DNA from: Lachnospiraceae bacterium AM93-12TA
GTDB taxonomy: Bacteria; Bacillota; Clostridia; Lachnospirales; Lachnospiraceae
Direction: 5' to 3'
Assembly: GCA_027698105.1 (NCBI GenBank)
Contig: JAQERH010000016.1
Span: 1-64,000 of the forward strand
DNA: 64,000 nt
Shown here: piece by piece, positions 1 to 10,472 of the stretch
Numbering within the stretch: position 1 is the stretch's first letter
Layout: each line of letters opens with the position of its first letter
The notes under the pieces: model-generated
Database searches by the model: none
The model's input: only the letters and a program-made list of their open reading frames with translations
What the model was told of the DNA's origin: nothing
Made by a program: the position numbers and the translations under genes

Positions 1-273
1 GATGCGATTAAGGTAATGGATACCCTCTACTTCTCATTTTCAATCTTTCTCCTTCTGTTTTTTTATCCTTACTCTTGTTATTCTTATCGACTTATTCTGC
101 TTTCCATTCTAGCACACTCCTCACGGAAACGCATGTCCTATTTTCTTACGAAAATCTTGCCGTTGCCACAGAAAAATCCTATTCTGCCATCCATGAAGAA
201 AAGTTTTGTAAAGCAGACAAAACAACCGTCTTTGCGATTCGCTGCGTTTCTCATACTGTATCCACCGCACATA
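1..273. other. Upstream flank of cysK, no gene recognised
   Basis: This stretch is AT- and pyrimidine-rich. The reading frames that cross it, including a long one running into cysK, show no recognisable domain, no good ribosome site and low-complexity composition. It may contain the end of a gene outside the window. I see no riboswitch or T-box-like structure before cysK. Confidence 0.4.
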
Positions 274-302
274 TTGACAATACCGCCAAAAAGCCCTATA
301 AT
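274..302 (+). promoter_or_regulatory. Consensus sigma-A promoter of cysK
   Basis: A perfect TTGACA (274-279) and a perfect TATAAT (297-302) are separated by exactly 17 bases. Transcription would start near 309, giving a leader of about 30 bases before the cysK ATG at 341, with an AGGAG site at about 329. Such an exact match suggests strong constitutive expression. No obvious operator palindrome overlaps it. Confidence 0.85.
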
Positions 303-340
303 TCTGCCAACTGAACAAAACAGAAAAAGGAGACGCAATT

Positions 341-1279
341 ATGGCAAATATTTACACATCTGCAGAACAGCTAATCGGAAATACGCCGCTTCTGGAGCTG
401 ACAGGTCTGGAAAAAGAGCTGAATCTGAAGGCCAGACTCTTAGCCAAACTGGAATTCTTTAACCCGGCTGGTTCTGTAAAGGATCGGGTAGCCAAGGCCA
501 TGTTAGACGATGCTGCAGTCCAGGGAAAACTCACAAAGGACACGGTAATTATTGAGCCTACCTCCGGCAACACCGGTATCGGCCTGGCCTCTGTAGCAGC
601 TGCCAGAGGCCTGCGGGCAATTATCGTCATGCCGGAAACCATGTCCATGGAACGCCGCCTTCTGATGAAAGCCTATGGCGCAGAACTGGTGCTCTCCGAC
701 GGAGCTAAGGGCATGGCCGGAGCTATTGAAAAGGCAGAAGAGCTGGCGGCTCAGATTCCAGGAAGTATTATCGCAGGTCAGTTTACTAACCCGGCCAATC
801 CGGCAGCTCACATTGCTACCACCGGTCCTGAAATCTACCGTGATACAGACGGGGAAGTAGATATTTTCGTAGCCGGAGCCGGAACCGGCGGAACGATTAC
901 AGGAGTGGGATCCTATCTGAAATCAAAGAAACCGGAGGTTAAAATCGTGGCGGTAGAACCATCCGGATCTCCTGTCCTCTCCGGCGGCCAGCCAGGCCCT
1001 CACGGACTGCAGGGAATCGGCGCAGGCTTTGTCCCTGAAGTCCTGGATACCAAAGTTTATGACGAGGTAATTCAGGTCTCTGACGAGAACGCCTACGCCA
1101 TGGGAAGACTGATTGGGCAAAAAGAAGGCATCCTGGTGGGAATCTCCTCAGGCGCTGCTGCATGGGCAGCCGCTGAGCTGGCCAAACGCCCTGAAAATGG
1201 GGGGAAAAACATCGTGGTTCTGCTTCCTGACACAGGGGAGCGGTATCTCTCCACTCCGCTGTTTGCAGACGTGGATTAA
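341..1279 (+). CDS. cysK: Cysteine synthase A (O-acetylserine sulfhydrylase)
   Basis: This is a cytosolic PLP enzyme of the fold-type II family that makes L-cysteine from O-acetylserine and sulfide. The 312 residues match the usual CysK length. The PLP-binding lysine is K47 in the NPAGSVKDR motif. The substrate loop TSGNTG lies at 74-79, and the phosphate-binding GAGTGGT loop follows near residue 180. The ISSGAA motif near 270 is also typical. The start is set by AGGAG eight bases upstream. It stands alone, convergent with rpoC, under a consensus promoter. A cystathionine beta-synthase-type relative is possible but the motifs favour CysK. Confidence 0.95.
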   Translation: MANIYTSAEQLIGNTPLLELTGLEKELNLKARLLAKLEFFNPAGSVKDRVAKAMLDDAAVQGKLTKDTVIIEPTSGNTGIGLASVAAARGLRAIIVMPETMSMERRLLMKAYGAELVLSDGAKGMAGAIEKAEELAAQIPGSIIAGQFTNPANPAAHIATTGPEIYRDTDGEVDIFVAGAGTGGTITGVGSYLKSKKPEVKIVAVEPSGSPVLSGGQPGPHGLQGIGAGFVPEVLDTKVYDEVIQVSDENAYAMGRLIGQKEGILVGISSGAAAWAAAELAKRPENGGKNIVVLLPDTGERYLSTPLFADVD

Positions 1280-1314
1280 AACTTATACAATCAGCAGGGA
1301 TAAATTGAAAAACG

Positions 1315-1377
1315 GATGCACAAGGAAAAAATTTTCTTGTTCCACTTGAAGTCACCGAAAATTTTTCCTTGTGCATC
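1315..1377 (+). repeat. Hairpin repeat, copy A, conserved loop
   Basis: A 21-22 base stem (GATGCACAAGG... paired with ...CCTTGTGCATC) encloses the loop TTGTTCCACTTGAAGTCACC. The same loop recurs at 17779-17799 and 25750-25770 inside stems of different sequence, and once in a half copy at 25682-25727. No T-run follows, so this is not an ordinary intrinsic terminator. The true terminator of cysK is the next hairpin downstream. Confidence 0.8.
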
Positions 1378-1395
1378 TAATCGAAAAGCTTTCTC

Positions 1396-1459
1396 AAAAA
1401 ACGGGAAACGTTCCGTCAGCCCCTGTGAGGGTGTGGAACGCTTCCCGTTTTCTTTTTTA
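1396..1459. terminator. Bidirectional terminator between cysK and rpoC
   Basis: ACGGGAAACGTTCC (1401-1414) pairs with GGAACGCTTCCCGT (1435-1448) around a 20-base loop. A T-rich tract follows on the plus strand and an A-tract precedes it, so it can end both cysK and rpoC transcripts. Confidence 0.85.
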
Positions 1460-1497
1460 TTATTTCATCCCAACTTTCAAATCAGGACTATTTAATC

Positions 1498-4400
1498 TTA
1501 TTCTTCGCTCAAGTCGTCCTCGTTCAGAACAATCTGCTCTGCCTCGTCTAACTCTCCGCTCTCCGGATACTCATTATCCAGAATCTCCTCATCCTCAACG
1601 GACTCGTTTACCTGCTCCTCACCATCTGTGCTGAGCTTAATGGTGCGGTATCTCTTCATACCGGTTCCGGCCGGAATCAGCTTACCGATGATTACGTTCT
1701 CCTTCAGACCGATCAGGTTATCTACCTTACCGTTAATAGCGGCCTCTGTCAGAACCTTTGTAGTCTCCTGGAAGGAAGCAGCTGATAAGAAGGAATCAGT
1801 TGCCAGAGAAGCCTTGGTGATACCCAGCATAACCTGACGGCCGATTGCCGGCTCTTTGCCCTCTGCGATCAGAGCGTCGTTCATATCGTTGAAATCCAGA
1901 ACGTCCATGGATGTTCCCGGAAGTACATCAGAATCTCCGCTCTCCTCGATCTTGATCTTCTTTAACATCTGGCGCACGATCATCTCGATATGCTTATCGT
2001 TGATCTCTACACCCTGTAAGCGGTAAACTCGCTGAACCTCCTGGATCATGTAATCCTGTACTGCACGGACACCCTTAATCTTTAAGATATCATGCGGATT
2101 TACACTACCCTCTGTCAGCTCATCTCCAGCCTCTAACACTGCGCCGTCCTGAATCTTGATACGGGATCCGTAAGGAATCAGGTAGGTCTTGGAATTGCCT
2201 GTCTCATTATCTGTGATAATGATCTCGCGCTTCTTCTTTGTATCCTTAATGGTAGCCACGCCGCCGAACTCTGCGATAATCGCAAGTCCCTTCGGCTTAC
2301 GCGCCTCGAAAAGCTCCTCGACACGAGGAAGACCCTGTGTGATATCTCCACCGGCTACACCGCCTGTATGGAAGGTACGCATGGTCAGCTGTGTACCAGG
2401 CTCACCGATAGACTGAGCAGCGATAATTCCAACTGCTTCGCCCACCTGAACGGCCTGACCGGTAGCCATGTTTGCACCGTAACACTTCGCGCACACACCG
2501 ATGTGGGACTTACATGTTAATACAGTACGGATCTTAACAGTATTTCTGCCAAGCTTATCTAATACCTTCATAACAGCAGCCGCACGCTTCGGAGTACACA
2601 TGTGGTTTGCCTTGATAACGATCTCGCCTGTGTCAGGATCTACAATATCCTCGGCAATGAAGCGTCCTGTAATACGCTCCTGAAGGCTCTCAATGGTCTC
2701 CTGGCCATCTGCGAAGCCCTTGATCTCCATATACGGGATCTCGCCTCTGCTTGCGCAGCAGTCTTCCTCACGGACAATCAGATCCTGGGAAACGTCAACC
2801 AGACGTCTTGTCAGGTATCCGGAGTCGGCTGTACGAAGAGCCGTATCGGAAAGTCCCTTACGGGCGCCGTGAGCGGAGATGAAGTACTCCAGTACGTCAA
2901 GACCTTCACGGAAGTTAGACTTGATAGGAAGCTCGATGGTGTGTCCTGTTGTATCCGCCATCAGGCCTCGCATACCAGCCAGCTGCTTAATCTGCTTATC
3001 GGAACCACGGGCTCCGGAGTCAGCCATCATGAAGATGTTGTTGTATGCGTCAAGTCCTGTCAGCAGGTCATGAGTCAGCTGGTCGTCTGTTGCCTTCCAG
3101 GTCTCAATAACCTCTTTATATCTCTCCTCCTCGGTAATAAGACCGCGGCGGAAGTTCTTTGCAATTCTGTCAACTGTGGCCTGAGCGTCTGCAATCAGCT
3201 TCGGCTTGCTGGCCGGCACAGTCATATCGGAGACAGATACAGTCATGGCTGCTCTTGTAGAATACTTGTAGCCAATAGCCTTGATGTCGTCCAGAGTGAT
3301 GGCTGTCTGAGTAGCTCCGTGTGTATTGATAACCTTCTCGAGGATCTGCTTTAACTGCTTCTTGCCCACATGGAAGTCAACCTCCAGCTTCAGCTCGTTG
3401 CCCTCGATGCTTCTGTCTACAAAGCCCAGATCCTGCGGAATAATCTCATTGAAAATGAAACGTCCTACTGTAGACTCTACAATGCCTGTCTTAACAGTTC
3501 CGTCCGGCATCTGCTTTGTCATTCTCACCTTAACCTTGGAGTGGAGTGTTACCTCCTTGTTCTCGTAAGCCAGGATCGCCTCGTTGACATTCTTAAATGC
3601 CATTCCCTCGCCCTTAACGCCAGGTCTCTCCTGTGTCAGGTAGTAGATACCAAGGACCATATCCTGGGAAGGAACGGCCACAGGACCTCCATCAGAAGGC
3701 TTTAACAGGTTGTTCGGAGACAGTAAGAGGAAACGACACTCTGCCTGAGCCTCTACAGAAAGAGGAAGGTGAACAGCCATCTGGTCTCCGTCGAAGTCCG
3801 CGTTGAAGGCGGTACATACGAGCGGATGAAGCTTAATAGCCTTACCCTCTACCAGAATCGGCTCGAAAGCCTGAATTCCCAGTCTGTGCAGTGTAGGAGC
3901 GCGGTTTAACATAACCGGATGCTCTTTAATAACATCCTCTAACACATCCCACACAGCCGGCTGAAGGCGCTCTACCATCTTTTTGGCATTCTTAATGTTT
4001 GGAGCGTACTGCTTTGCAACCAGCTCCTTCATAACGAACGGCTTGAACAGCTCAATAGCCATCTCCTTCGGCAGACCGCACTGATAAATCTTCAGCTCCG
4101 GTCCAACGACGATAACGGAACGTCCGGAATAGTCAACTCGCTTTCCGAGAAGGTTCTGACGGAAACGTCCCTGCTTACCCTTTAACATATCAGAGAGAGA
4201 CTTGAGCGCTCTGTTTCCAGGTCCTGTAACAGGACGTCCGCGGCGGCCGTTGTCGATGAGGGCATCTACAGCCTCCTGAAGCATTCTCTTCTCGTTTCTC
4301 ACGATAATGTCAGGTGCGCCCAGCTCCAGAAGTCTGGCCAGACGGTTATTTCTATTGATAATTCTTCTGTATAAATCGTTTAAGTCAGAAGTAGCGAAAC

Positions 4401-5163
4401 GGCCTCCGTCCAGCTGTACCATCGGACGGATATCCGGCGGAATTACCGGAATCACAGTCATAATCATCCACTCCGGCTTATTTCCGGAATTTCTGAAGGC
4501 CTCTACAACCTCCAGTCTCTTGATGATTCTGGCTCTCTTCTGGCCTGTAGCATCTTTTAACTGCTTTCTTAAATCTGCTGAATCCTTCTCCAGGTCGATG
4601 CCTCTGAGAAGCTCCTGAACTGCCTCAGCGCCCATTCCTACGCGGAAGCTGCCGTAGCCGAAGTTCTCCACTGCATCGCGGTACTCCTTCTCAGAAAGTA
4701 CCTGCTTAAACTGCAGGCTTGTTTTTCCCGGATCCAGTACAATATAGGAGGCGAAGTATAACACCTTCTCCAGTGTTCTCGGTGAAATATCAAGGATTAA
4801 TCCCATACGGCTGGGGATACCCTTGAAATACCAGATATGGGAGACCGGGGCGGCCAGCGCAATGTGGCCGACACGCTCCCTGCGGACGCTGGCTTTTGTA
4901 ACCTCAACGCCGCATCTGTCGCAGATAACACCCTTGTATCTGATCTTTTTATATTTACCGCAATGGCACTCCCAGTCCTTGCTCGGTCCGAAGATCCTCT
5001 CACAGAACAGACCGTCCTTCTCAGGCTTTAAGGTTCTGTAGTTGATCGTCTCCGGCTTTTTAACCTCGCCGTGGGACCACTCTAAGATTTTCTCAGGAGA
5101 AGCCAAACCGATCTTGATTGCATCAAATGTCAATGGCTGATAAGTTTCATTTGTCTCTGGCAT
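1498..5163 (-). CDS. rpoC: RNA polymerase beta' subunit
   Basis: This is the beta' subunit of the core RNA polymerase. At 1221 residues it has the usual clostridial length, without the large insertions of proteobacterial beta'. The N-terminal zinc-binding cysteines (CHCGKYKK...CDRCG) are near residues 66-84. The invariant [12 protein letters not shown] motif, which holds the catalytic Mg ions, lies near residue 455. The second zinc site (CCASRGE ... [13 protein letters not shown]) and the bridge/trigger region follow ([19 protein letters not shown]). The C-terminus is acidic. It lies 18 bases downstream of rpoB and is surely cotranscribed. Start chosen at ATG with upstream GGAG in the short intergenic gap. 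Confidence 0.98.
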   Translation of the reverse strand: MPETNETYQPLTFDAIKIGLASPEKILEWSHGEVKKPETINYRTLKPEKDGLFCERIFGPSKDWECHCGKYKKIRYKGVICDRCGVEVTKASVRRERVGHIALAAPVSHIWYFKGIPSRMGLILDISPRTLEKVLYFASYIVLDPGKTSLQFKQVLSEKEYRDAVENFGYGSFRVGMGAEAVQELLRGIDLEKDSADLRKQLKDATGQKRARIIKRLEVVEAFRNSGNKPEWMIMTVIPVIPPDIRPMVQLDGGRFATSDLNDLYRRIINRNNRLARLLELGAPDIIVRNEKRMLQEAVDALIDNGRRGRPVTGPGNRALKSLSDMLKGKQGRFRQNLLGKRVDYSGRSVIVVGPELKIYQCGLPKEMAIELFKPFVMKELVAKQYAPNIKNAKKMVERLQPAVWDVLEDVIKEHPVMLNRAPTLHRLGIQAFEPILVEGKAIKLHPLVCTAFNADFDGDQMAVHLPLSVEAQAECRFLLLSPNNLLKPSDGGPVAVPSQDMVLGIYYLTQERPGVKGEGMAFKNVNEAILAYENKEVTLHSKVKVRMTKQMPDGTVKTGIVESTVGRFIFNEIIPQDLGFVDRSIEGNELKLEVDFHVGKKQLKQILEKVINTHGATQTAITLDDIKAIGYKYSTRAAMTVSVSDMTVPASKPKLIADAQATVDRIAKNFRRGLITEEERYKEVIETWKATDDQLTHDLLTGLDAYNNIFMMADSGARGSDKQIKQLAGMRGLMADTTGHTIELPIKSNFREGLDVLEYFISAHGARKGLSDTALRTADSGYLTRRLVDVSQDLIVREEDCCASRGEIPYMEIKGFADGQETIESLQERITGRFIAEDIVDPDTGEIVIKANHMCTPKRAAAVMKVLDKLGRNTVKIRTVLTCKSHIGVCAKCYGANMATGQAVQVGEAVGIIAAQSIGEPGTQLTMRTFHTGGVAGGDITQGLPRVEELFEARKPKGLAIIAEFGGVATIKDTKKKREIIITDNETGNSKTYLIPYGSRIKIQDGAVLEAGDELTEGSVNPHDILKIKGVRAVQDYMIQEVQRVYRLQGVEINDKHIEMIVRQMLKKIKIEESGDSDVLPGTSMDVLDFNDMNDALIAEGKEPAIGRQVMLGITKASLATDSFLSAASFQETTKVLTEAAINGKVDNLIGLKENVIIGKLIPAGTGMKRYRTIKLSTDGEEQVNESVEDEEILDNEYPESGELDEAEQIVLNEDDLSEE

Positions 5164-5181
5164 GAGCGGTACTCCCTTCTA

Positions 5182-8100
5182 TTATTCTTCGCTGTCAGAA
5201 TATGAGTCATCCTGATCGTTTGCATAGTCATCCGTGTAGTCGTCTGAAAAGCTTTCGGATTCCACAGAAGTCAGCTCTCCGTCCTCTTTGAATTCCTGCT
5301 TCTGATATCCCATCTTCTCGAAGGACTCATTCTGAGAATACTCTCTGCTGTCTCCCTCAAGGATGGAGCGGATATCAGTATCGCCGTAATCGATATTTTC
5401 AGTCAGCTCTACCTCAGAGCCATCCTCCTGAAGCACTCTCACATCCAGACCTAAGGACTGAAGCTCTTTTAAGAGTACCTTGAAGGACTCCGGAATGCCC
5501 GGCTCAGGAATATTTTCCCCCTTGATAATGGCCTCGTATGTCTTCACACGTCCAACCACATCGTCAGACTTAACGGTAAGGATCTCCTGTAAGGTGTAGG
5601 ACGCGCCGTACGCCTCCAGAGCCCAAACCTCCATCTCTCCGAAACGCTGTCCGCCGAACTGTGCTTTTCCTCCCAGAGGCTGCTGTGTAACCAGGGAGTA
5701 TGGTCCGGTAGAACGGGCGTGGATCTTATCGTCAACCAGGTGATGAAGCTTTAAGTAATGCATGTGTCCGATGGTTACCGGGCTGTCAAAGTACTCGCCG
5801 GTACGTCCGTCGCGGAGACGAACCTTACCGTCACGGCTTAACGGAACGCCCTTCCAGAGCTTTCTGTGCTCTAAGTGAGTTCCCAGGTACTCCATTACCT
5901 TCTCATCGACCTTGTCTTTATATTTCTCTTCAAACTCTTCCCAGGAGCTGTTTACATAATCATTTGCCAGCTCAAGGGTATCTGCAATATCCGTCTCGTT
6001 TGCGCCGTCAAAAATCGGAGTGGATACATTAAATCCAAGTGCCTTGGCTGCAAGGCTTAAATGGATCTCCAGAACCTGTCCGATGTTCATACGTGAAGGC
6101 ACGCCCAGCGGGTTTAATACAATATCCAGAGGACGTCCATTCGGAAGGAACGGCATATCCTCAACAGGAAGCACACGGGAAACGACACCCTTGTTTCCGT
6201 GACGTCCGGCCATCTTATCGCCTACAGAGATCTTTCTCTTCTGGGCAATGTAAATGCGGACTGTCTCGTTTACGCCTGGGCTTAACTCGTCGCCGTTCTC
6301 CCTTGTAAATACCTTGGCATCTACAATGATTCCGTAAGCGCCGTGAGGAACCTTCAGGGATGTGTCGCGGACCTCTCTGGCCTTCTCACCGAAGATGGCG
6401 CGCAGAAGTCTCTCCTCTGCTGTCAGCTCTGTCTCTCCCTTCGGAGTAACCTTTCCTACCAGAATATCTCCGGCACGGACCTCAGCTCCGATACGGATAA
6501 TTCCTCTCTCGTCCAGATCCTTTAACGCATCCTCGCCAACGCCAGGAACGTCTCTTGTAATCTCCTCCGGTCCTAACTTGGTGTCGCGGGCCTCAGCCTC
6601 GTACTCCTCGATATGAACGGAAGTGTATACGTCCTCCTGAACCAGTCTCTCGCTTAACAGAACGGCATCCTCGTAGTTATAACCCTCCCAGGTCATAAAT
6701 CCGATTAACGGGTTCTTTCCAAGAGCAATCTCACCGTTGCAGGTGGAAGCTCCGTCTGCAATCACCTCGCCTGCCTCTACATGATCTCCCTTGTAGACAA
6801 TCGGCTTCTGATTGTAGCAGTTGCTCTGGTTGCTTCGTGTAAACTTGGTTAAGCGGTACACGTCCTTCTGTCCGTCTGAATCACGTTTTACAATGATCTC
6901 GTTGGAAGCGGAGCGCTCTACCACACCGGCATTCTTAGCCAGCACGCAGACACCGGAGTCTACGGCAGCCTTGCCCTCAATACCTGTACCTACTGCCGGA
7001 GCCTCTGTAGTCAGAAGCGGCACGGCCTGACGCTGCATGTTGGATCCCATCAGGGCACGGTTCGCATCGTCATTCTGCAGGAATGGAATCATGGATGTAG
7101 CCACGGAGAATATCATCTTCGGGGAAACGTCCATCAGGTCGATTCTCTTTTTCTGGAACTCGGATGTCTCCTCGCGGAAACGTCCGGATACGTTATTATG
7201 AACGAAATGTCCGTCCTCGTCTAACGGCTCGTTGGCCTGTGCAACTACGAAGTTATCCTCCTCGTCAGCTGTCAGGTAAACAACCTCGTCTGTTACCACT
7301 GGATTCATCGGATCCGTCTTATCCACAACGCGGTACGGAGCCTCGATAAAGCCGTACTGGTTTACCCTTGCATAGGTAGCCAGGGAGTTGATCAGACCGA
7401 TGTTCGGTCCCTCAGGCGTCTCAATTGGGCACATACGTCCATAGTGAGTATAGTGAACGTCTCGCACCTCGAATCCGGCACGGTCTCTGGAAAGACCGCC
7501 AGGTCCTAATGCAGACAGACGTCTCTTGTGTGTCAGCTCGGACAGAGGGTTGTTCTGATCCATGAACTGAGACAGCTGGGAGCTTCCGAAGAACTCCTTC
7601 ACTGCAGCCGTCACCGGCTTAATATTGATTAAGGACTGAGGAGAAATGCTCTCCATATCCTGTGTTGTCATTCTCTCGCGAACCACTCTCTCCATTCTGG
7701 AAAGACCGATACGGTACTGGTTCTGTAAGAGCTCTCCCACGGCGCGGATACGTCTGTTGCCCAGATGGTCGATATCGTCCGGGGTTCCGATTCCGCCTTC
7801 CAGGTGCATATTGTAGTTGATGGAAGCAATGATGTCTTCCTTTGTGATATGCTTCGGAATCAGCTCGTGGATATTTCTGCGGATGGCGTCCTTTAAGGTC
7901 TCCTCGTCCGCTCCGTCATTTTCTGCCAGAATATTCTGAAGGACAGGGTAGAATACTAACTCTGTCACCCCGATCTCCTCCGGGTCAAAGGAAACGTAGG
8001 AAGCCAGGTCTACCATCATGTTGGAGAGAACCTTGTGGTTCTTCTTCTCGCCTGCAATCCATACAAACGGAACGCCTGCGTTCTGAATCTCCTCTGCCTT

Positions 8101-9051
8101 CTTCTTATCTACAACTGTTCCCTTCTCAGCCAGAATCTCGCCTGTGGACATATCTACTACGTCCTCAGCCAGAGTGTGTCCGGCAATACGGTTCTTAAAA
8201 TGAAGCTTCTTATTAAATTTGTAACGTCCTACCTTAGCCAGGTCATATCTTCTCGGATCGAAGAACATGCTGTTTAAAAGGCTCTCAGCGCTGTCTACAG
8301 ACAGCGGCTCGCCTGGACGGATTTTCTTGTATAATTCCAGAAGGCCATCCTGATAGTTATCAGAAGTATCCTTCTCAAAGCTCTTCTCAAGCTTTAACTC
8401 ATCGCCAAAAAGCTCAATGATCTCTGCGTTTGTTCCGTATCCTAAGGCACGGATCAGGACTGTAACAGGAACCTTTCTGGTTCTGTCCACACGAACGTAA
8501 AAAATATCATTGGAATCTGTCTCGTACTCCAGCCATGCACCGCGGTTCGGGATTACCGTACAGCTGTATAACTCCGTTCCGATCTTGTCATGTCCAATAC
8601 CATAATAAATACCAGGGGAACGTACTAACTGGCTGACGATAACACGCTCTGCTCCGTTGATCACGAAAGAACCTGTATCTGTCATAAGCGGCAGATCACC
8701 CATGAAAATCTCATGTTCGTTAATCTCGTCCTTGTCCTTGTTGCAAAGCCTTACCTTCACCTTTAAAGGCGCTGCGTAAGTTGCGTCGCGTTCCTTGCAT
8801 TCTTCGATTGTATATTTAATGTCATCTTTACAAAGCGTAAAATCTACAAATTCCAGACTTAAATGGCCCGCAAAGTCCGCAATCGGGGAAATATCATCAA
8901 ACACTTCACGTAAGCCCTCGTCGAGGAACCACTGGTAAGAGTTTTTCTGAATTTCAATTAAGTTTGGCATTTCCAGAACTTCCTTCTGCCTAGAGAAGCT
9001 CATTCTGATACCTTTACCGGCTTTGGCCGGACGCATTCTGCTTTTCTCCAT
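5182..9051 (-). CDS. rpoB: RNA polymerase beta subunit
   Basis: This is the beta subunit of RNA polymerase, about 1289 residues. The rifampicin-pocket region ([23 protein letters not shown]) and the C-terminal [11 protein letters not shown] block are intact, and the pocket has no obvious resistance change. The tail is strongly acidic (about the last 60 residues). I place the start at ATG 9051 (MEKSRMRP) because AGGGGTG at 9061-9067 sits nine bases upstream. A longer reading would use a GTG at 9063 that lies inside that ribosome site. It is followed directly by rpoC. No rplJ/rplL precedes it here, unlike the common arrangement; the divergent neighbour is a small membrane protein. Confidence 0.97.
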   Translation of the reverse strand: MEKSRMRPAKAGKGIRMSFSRQKEVLEMPNLIEIQKNSYQWFLDEGLREVFDDISPIADFAGHLSLEFVDFTLCKDDIKYTIEECKERDATYAAPLKVKVRLCNKDKDEINEHEIFMGDLPLMTDTGSFVINGAERVIVSQLVRSPGIYYGIGHDKIGTELYSCTVIPNRGAWLEYETDSNDIFYVRVDRTRKVPVTVLIRALGYGTNAEIIELFGDELKLEKSFEKDTSDNYQDGLLELYKKIRPGEPLSVDSAESLLNSMFFDPRRYDLAKVGRYKFNKKLHFKNRIAGHTLAEDVVDMSTGEILAEKGTVVDKKKAEEIQNAGVPFVWIAGEKKNHKVLSNMMVDLASYVSFDPEEIGVTELVFYPVLQNILAENDGADEETLKDAIRRNIHELIPKHITKEDIIASINYNMHLEGGIGTPDDIDHLGNRRIRAVGELLQNQYRIGLSRMERVVRERMTTQDMESISPQSLINIKPVTAAVKEFFGSSQLSQFMDQNNPLSELTHKRRLSALGPGGLSRDRAGFEVRDVHYTHYGRMCPIETPEGPNIGLINSLATYARVNQYGFIEAPYRVVDKTDPMNPVVTDEVVYLTADEEDNFVVAQANEPLDEDGHFVHNNVSGRFREETSEFQKKRIDLMDVSPKMIFSVATSMIPFLQNDDANRALMGSNMQRQAVPLLTTEAPAVGTGIEGKAAVDSGVCVLAKNAGVVERSASNEIIVKRDSDGQKDVYRLTKFTRSNQSNCYNQKPIVYKGDHVEAGEVIADGASTCNGEIALGKNPLIGFMTWEGYNYEDAVLLSERLVQEDVYTSVHIEEYEAEARDTKLGPEEITRDVPGVGEDALKDLDERGIIRIGAEVRAGDILVGKVTPKGETELTAEERLLRAIFGEKAREVRDTSLKVPHGAYGIIVDAKVFTRENGDELSPGVNETVRIYIAQKRKISVGDKMAGRHGNKGVVSRVLPVEDMPFLPNGRPLDIVLNPLGVPSRMNIGQVLEIHLSLAAKALGFNVSTPIFDGANETDIADTLELANDYVNSSWEEFEEKYKDKVDEKVMEYLGTHLEHRKLWKGVPLSRDGKVRLRDGRTGEYFDSPVTIGHMHYLKLHHLVDDKIHARSTGPYSLVTQQPLGGKAQFGGQRFGEMEVWALEAYGASYTLQEILTVKSDDVVGRVKTYEAIIKGENIPEPGIPESFKVLLKELQSLGLDVRVLQEDGSEVELTENIDYGDTDIRSILEGDSREYSQNESFEKMGYQKQEFKEDGELTSVESESFSDDYTDDYANDQDDSYSDSEE

Positions 9052-9163
9052 TCGACGTTTCACCCCTGTTTTCTTTCTATGTTTAATGGCGGGTTTCGCA
9101 CGCTTTCCGATGAGGTTTTAAATATAGCTATAGGCGCACGACACCACAATAGTGCATTTTTCA

Positions 9164-9192
9164 TAATATCATGGCCTTGTCAAGATGTCAAG
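9164..9192 (-). promoter_or_regulatory. Promoter of rpoB-rpoC
   Basis: On the minus strand TTGACA (9192-9187) and TATTAT (9169-9164) are 17 bases apart. The start of transcription would be near 9157, leaving a leader of about 105 bases before rpoB. A second TTGACA lies 8 bases closer to rpoB but has no matching -10 element. Confidence 0.75.
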
Positions 9193-9338
9193 CATATGAT
9201 GAGAAATTTTTCTTTTTAATAGGAAGAAGGAGGAGAAAACCCGGTCAGCCGCAGAGCCTGCAGTTTTGGCCTGCCCTGCGGCGGCTTAAAAAAACAGTTT
9301 TCATTCATGGGTTTGTGGCGTCAGCCTGTCCGTTTTCC

Positions 9339-9367
9339 TTGCCTTTTCCAGGACAGAATGATATAAT
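9339..9367 (+). promoter_or_regulatory. Promoter of the membrane-anchored protein gene
   Basis: TTGCCT (9339-9344) and a perfect TATAAT (9362-9367) are 17 bases apart, and lie about 33 bases upstream of the ATG at 9400. The stretch 9193-9338 between this and the rpoB promoter shows nothing recognisable. Confidence 0.7.
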
Positions 9368-9399
9368 GGGACGTGAGACAAATTTACGGAGGTACTTCT

Positions 9400-9879
9400 A
9401 TGGACGTCTTTTTCAATGTTCTGTTGGTGATTCTTGTCATTGCAGTCGTTGTTTTAGCTGTGCTCTATTTCCTTGGTCGGAAAATGGAAAAGCGCCAGGT
9501 TGAACAGCAGTCCATGATGGAGGCTGCAAAGCAGGTAGTTTCCATATTAGTAATTGATAAGAAAAAGCTGAAGGCCAAGGATTCCGGTCTTCCAAAAATG
9601 GTGACGGATCAGGTTCCGTGGTACATGAAGCGGGCTAAATTCCCTATCGTGAAAGCTAAAATCGGGCCAAAGGTTACAACTCTCATTGCTGATGAGCGCG
9701 TCTTCCTGCAGCTTCCTGTCAAGACAGAAGCTAAGGTTGTCATCAGCGGTCTCTACATCACAGAGATCAAAAGCGTGCGCGGCGGCATTCCGCCCCTTCC
9801 CAAGAAAAAAGGATTCTTCTCCAGATTCAAGAAAGATAAGAGCAAGGATAAGAACGAGGGAAAAAAGGCTTCTAAATAA
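9400..9879 (+). CDS. Small membrane-anchored protein, function unknown
   Basis: The 159-residue product starts at ATG 9400 after GGAGG with seven-base spacing; an upstream in-frame GTG lacks a ribosome site. Residues 1-26 form one transmembrane helix (VLLVILVIAVVVLAVLYFLG). The rest is cytosolic and mostly beta-like. It contains an IADERVFLQLPVKTEAKVVISGLYITEI segment broken by a GG-IPPLPKKKG linker, and it ends in a strongly basic lysine-rich tail. The basic tail could bind nucleic acid or anionic lipid, but that is a guess. It is a single-gene transcript between its own promoter and a strong terminator. I do not recognise the family beyond conserved hypothetical proteins of Lachnospiraceae. 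Confidence 0.8.
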   Translation: MDVFFNVLLVILVIAVVVLAVLYFLGRKMEKRQVEQQSMMEAAKQVVSILVIDKKKLKAKDSGLPKMVTDQVPWYMKRAKFPIVKAKIGPKVTTLIADERVFLQLPVKTEAKVVISGLYITEIKSVRGGIPPLPKKKGFFSRFKKDKSKDKNEGKKASK

Positions 9880-9901
9880 GAAGCTTCTGCCGTTTCGGCA
9901 C

Positions 9902-9977
9902 AATAAAAGAGGAAGCATTACTCCTTTATCCGGAAATTTTAAGTTCCTGGTTTTGGCGTAATGCTTCCTCTTTTATT
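9902..9977 (+). terminator. Long-stem terminator
   Basis: AATAAAAGAGGAAGCATTAC (9902-9921) is perfectly paired with GTAATGCTTCCTCTTTTATT (9958-9977), a 20-bp stem around a 36-base loop that itself can fold (CCGGAA with TTCCTGG). It follows the membrane-anchored gene by 22 bases. Confidence 0.8.
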
Positions 9978-10053
9978 ACTGCCTGTTTGAGGATAATTCT
10001 ATAGCTTTCTATGACTTTTCAGATTGGCAGGCTGTACGCATGCTATATCCAGA

Positions 10054-10141
10054 GGCAGGATACAAGAGGAAACTGTCGTGTTTCATGATGCCTCTGCACT
10101 GCTGTTTCGGCAAGGCGTGATATTCCCCCTTGTATCCTGCC
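10054..10141. repeat. Perfect 13-bp inverted repeat flanking 62 bases
   Basis: GGCAGGATACAAG (10054-10066) is the exact complement of CTTGTATCCTGCC (10129-10141). The right arm contains the -35 element of the candidate small RNA promoter, so folding or protein binding here could affect that promoter. The enclosed 62 bases hold no gene that I can recognise. Confidence 0.6.
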
Positions 10142-10158
10142 GCCTGGTATGGTATAGT
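10130..10158 (+). promoter_or_regulatory. Promoter of candidate antisense small RNA
   Basis: TTGTAT (10130-10135) and TATAGT (10153-10158) are 17 bases apart on the plus strand. Together with a strong terminator at 10231-10271 they define a transcript of about 105 bases without a convincing open reading frame. Confidence 0.6.
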
Positions 10159-10164
10159 AAAGTA

Positions 10165-10271
10165 AAGAAAAAGGGGAAGCCACAGAGGCGGCTTACCCCG
10201 AATATTAAAGCATTAACCTTTTACAAGGTCAGCCGTCAACTATTCGCGGTAGTTGGCGGCTATTTTCTTTT
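10165..10271 (+). ncRNA. Candidate antisense RNA facing the toxin-like gene
   Basis: The predicted RNA starts near 10165. Its 5' hairpin is GGGGAAGCC-ACAGAG-GCGGCTTACCCC. It ends in an intrinsic terminator: AGCCGTCAACTA (10231-10242) paired with TAGTTGGCGGCT (10250-10261), followed by ATTTTCTTTT. The terminator's U-tract is complementary to the last lysine codons and stop of the toxin-like gene on the other strand, so the two transcripts overlap at their 3' ends. This convergent arrangement with overlapping 3' ends is seen in type I toxin-antitoxin loci. The RNA and its role are inferred, not observed. Confidence 0.55.
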
Positions 10272-10355
10272 GTCCTTGAAAATCTCATAGTAAAGACTGA
10301 CAAGGGCAACAATGAAGATACAAAACTGAATTAAGTCAGAATATGTAACATACAT
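10260..10355 (-). CDS. Short holin-like toxin-like peptide
   Basis: The 31-residue product begins MYVTYSDLIQFCIFIVALVS and ends YYEIFKDKRK. It has a short polar start, one hydrophobic helix (about residues 8-23) and a basic tail. This is the layout of the small holin-like (type I toxin) peptides common in Firmicutes. ATG 10355 is fixed by AAAGGAGGG seven bases upstream, a very strong site. A longer in-frame reading upstream has no such site and overlaps the promoter. The Shine-Dalgarno can pair with a CCCTCC upstream in the same leader, which would mask it. It is expected to insert in the cytoplasmic membrane. The sequence resemblance is from memory of the family and needs a profile search. 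Confidence 0.65.
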   Translation of the reverse strand: MYVTYSDLIQFCIFIVALVSLYYEIFKDKRK

Positions 10356-10443
10356 TGGCAGGCCCTCCTTTCTTTCGTCTGGAGGGTTAGCCCCTCCGAA
10401 GATGGAGGGTAAGCCGCCCGGCTCTGTGGTTTCCCACATGGCT

Positions 10444-10472
10444 ATTATATAACACAGCCTATGGCCTGACAA
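10444..10472 (-). promoter_or_regulatory. Promoter of the toxin-like gene
   Basis: On the minus strand TTGTCA (10472-10467) and a perfect TATAAT (10449-10444) are 17 bases apart. The leader to the ATG at 10355 would be about 80 bases and is rich in GC hairpins. The -35 element overlaps the final codons of the RHS fragment. Confidence 0.75.

Noticed and set aside
16..462. 148-codon frame across the cysK start on the plus strand
   Set aside because: It overlaps cysK in another frame, spans its consensus promoter, and has low-complexity sequence with no domain.
2602..3354. 250-codon antisense frame inside rpoC
   Set aside because: The sequence is a shadow of the highly biased rpoC codons; no ribosome site or homology was recognised.
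9904..10000. Loop of the 9902-9977 hairpin as another member of the conserved-loop family
   Set aside because: The loop words do not align with TTGTTCCA...GTCACC on either strand.
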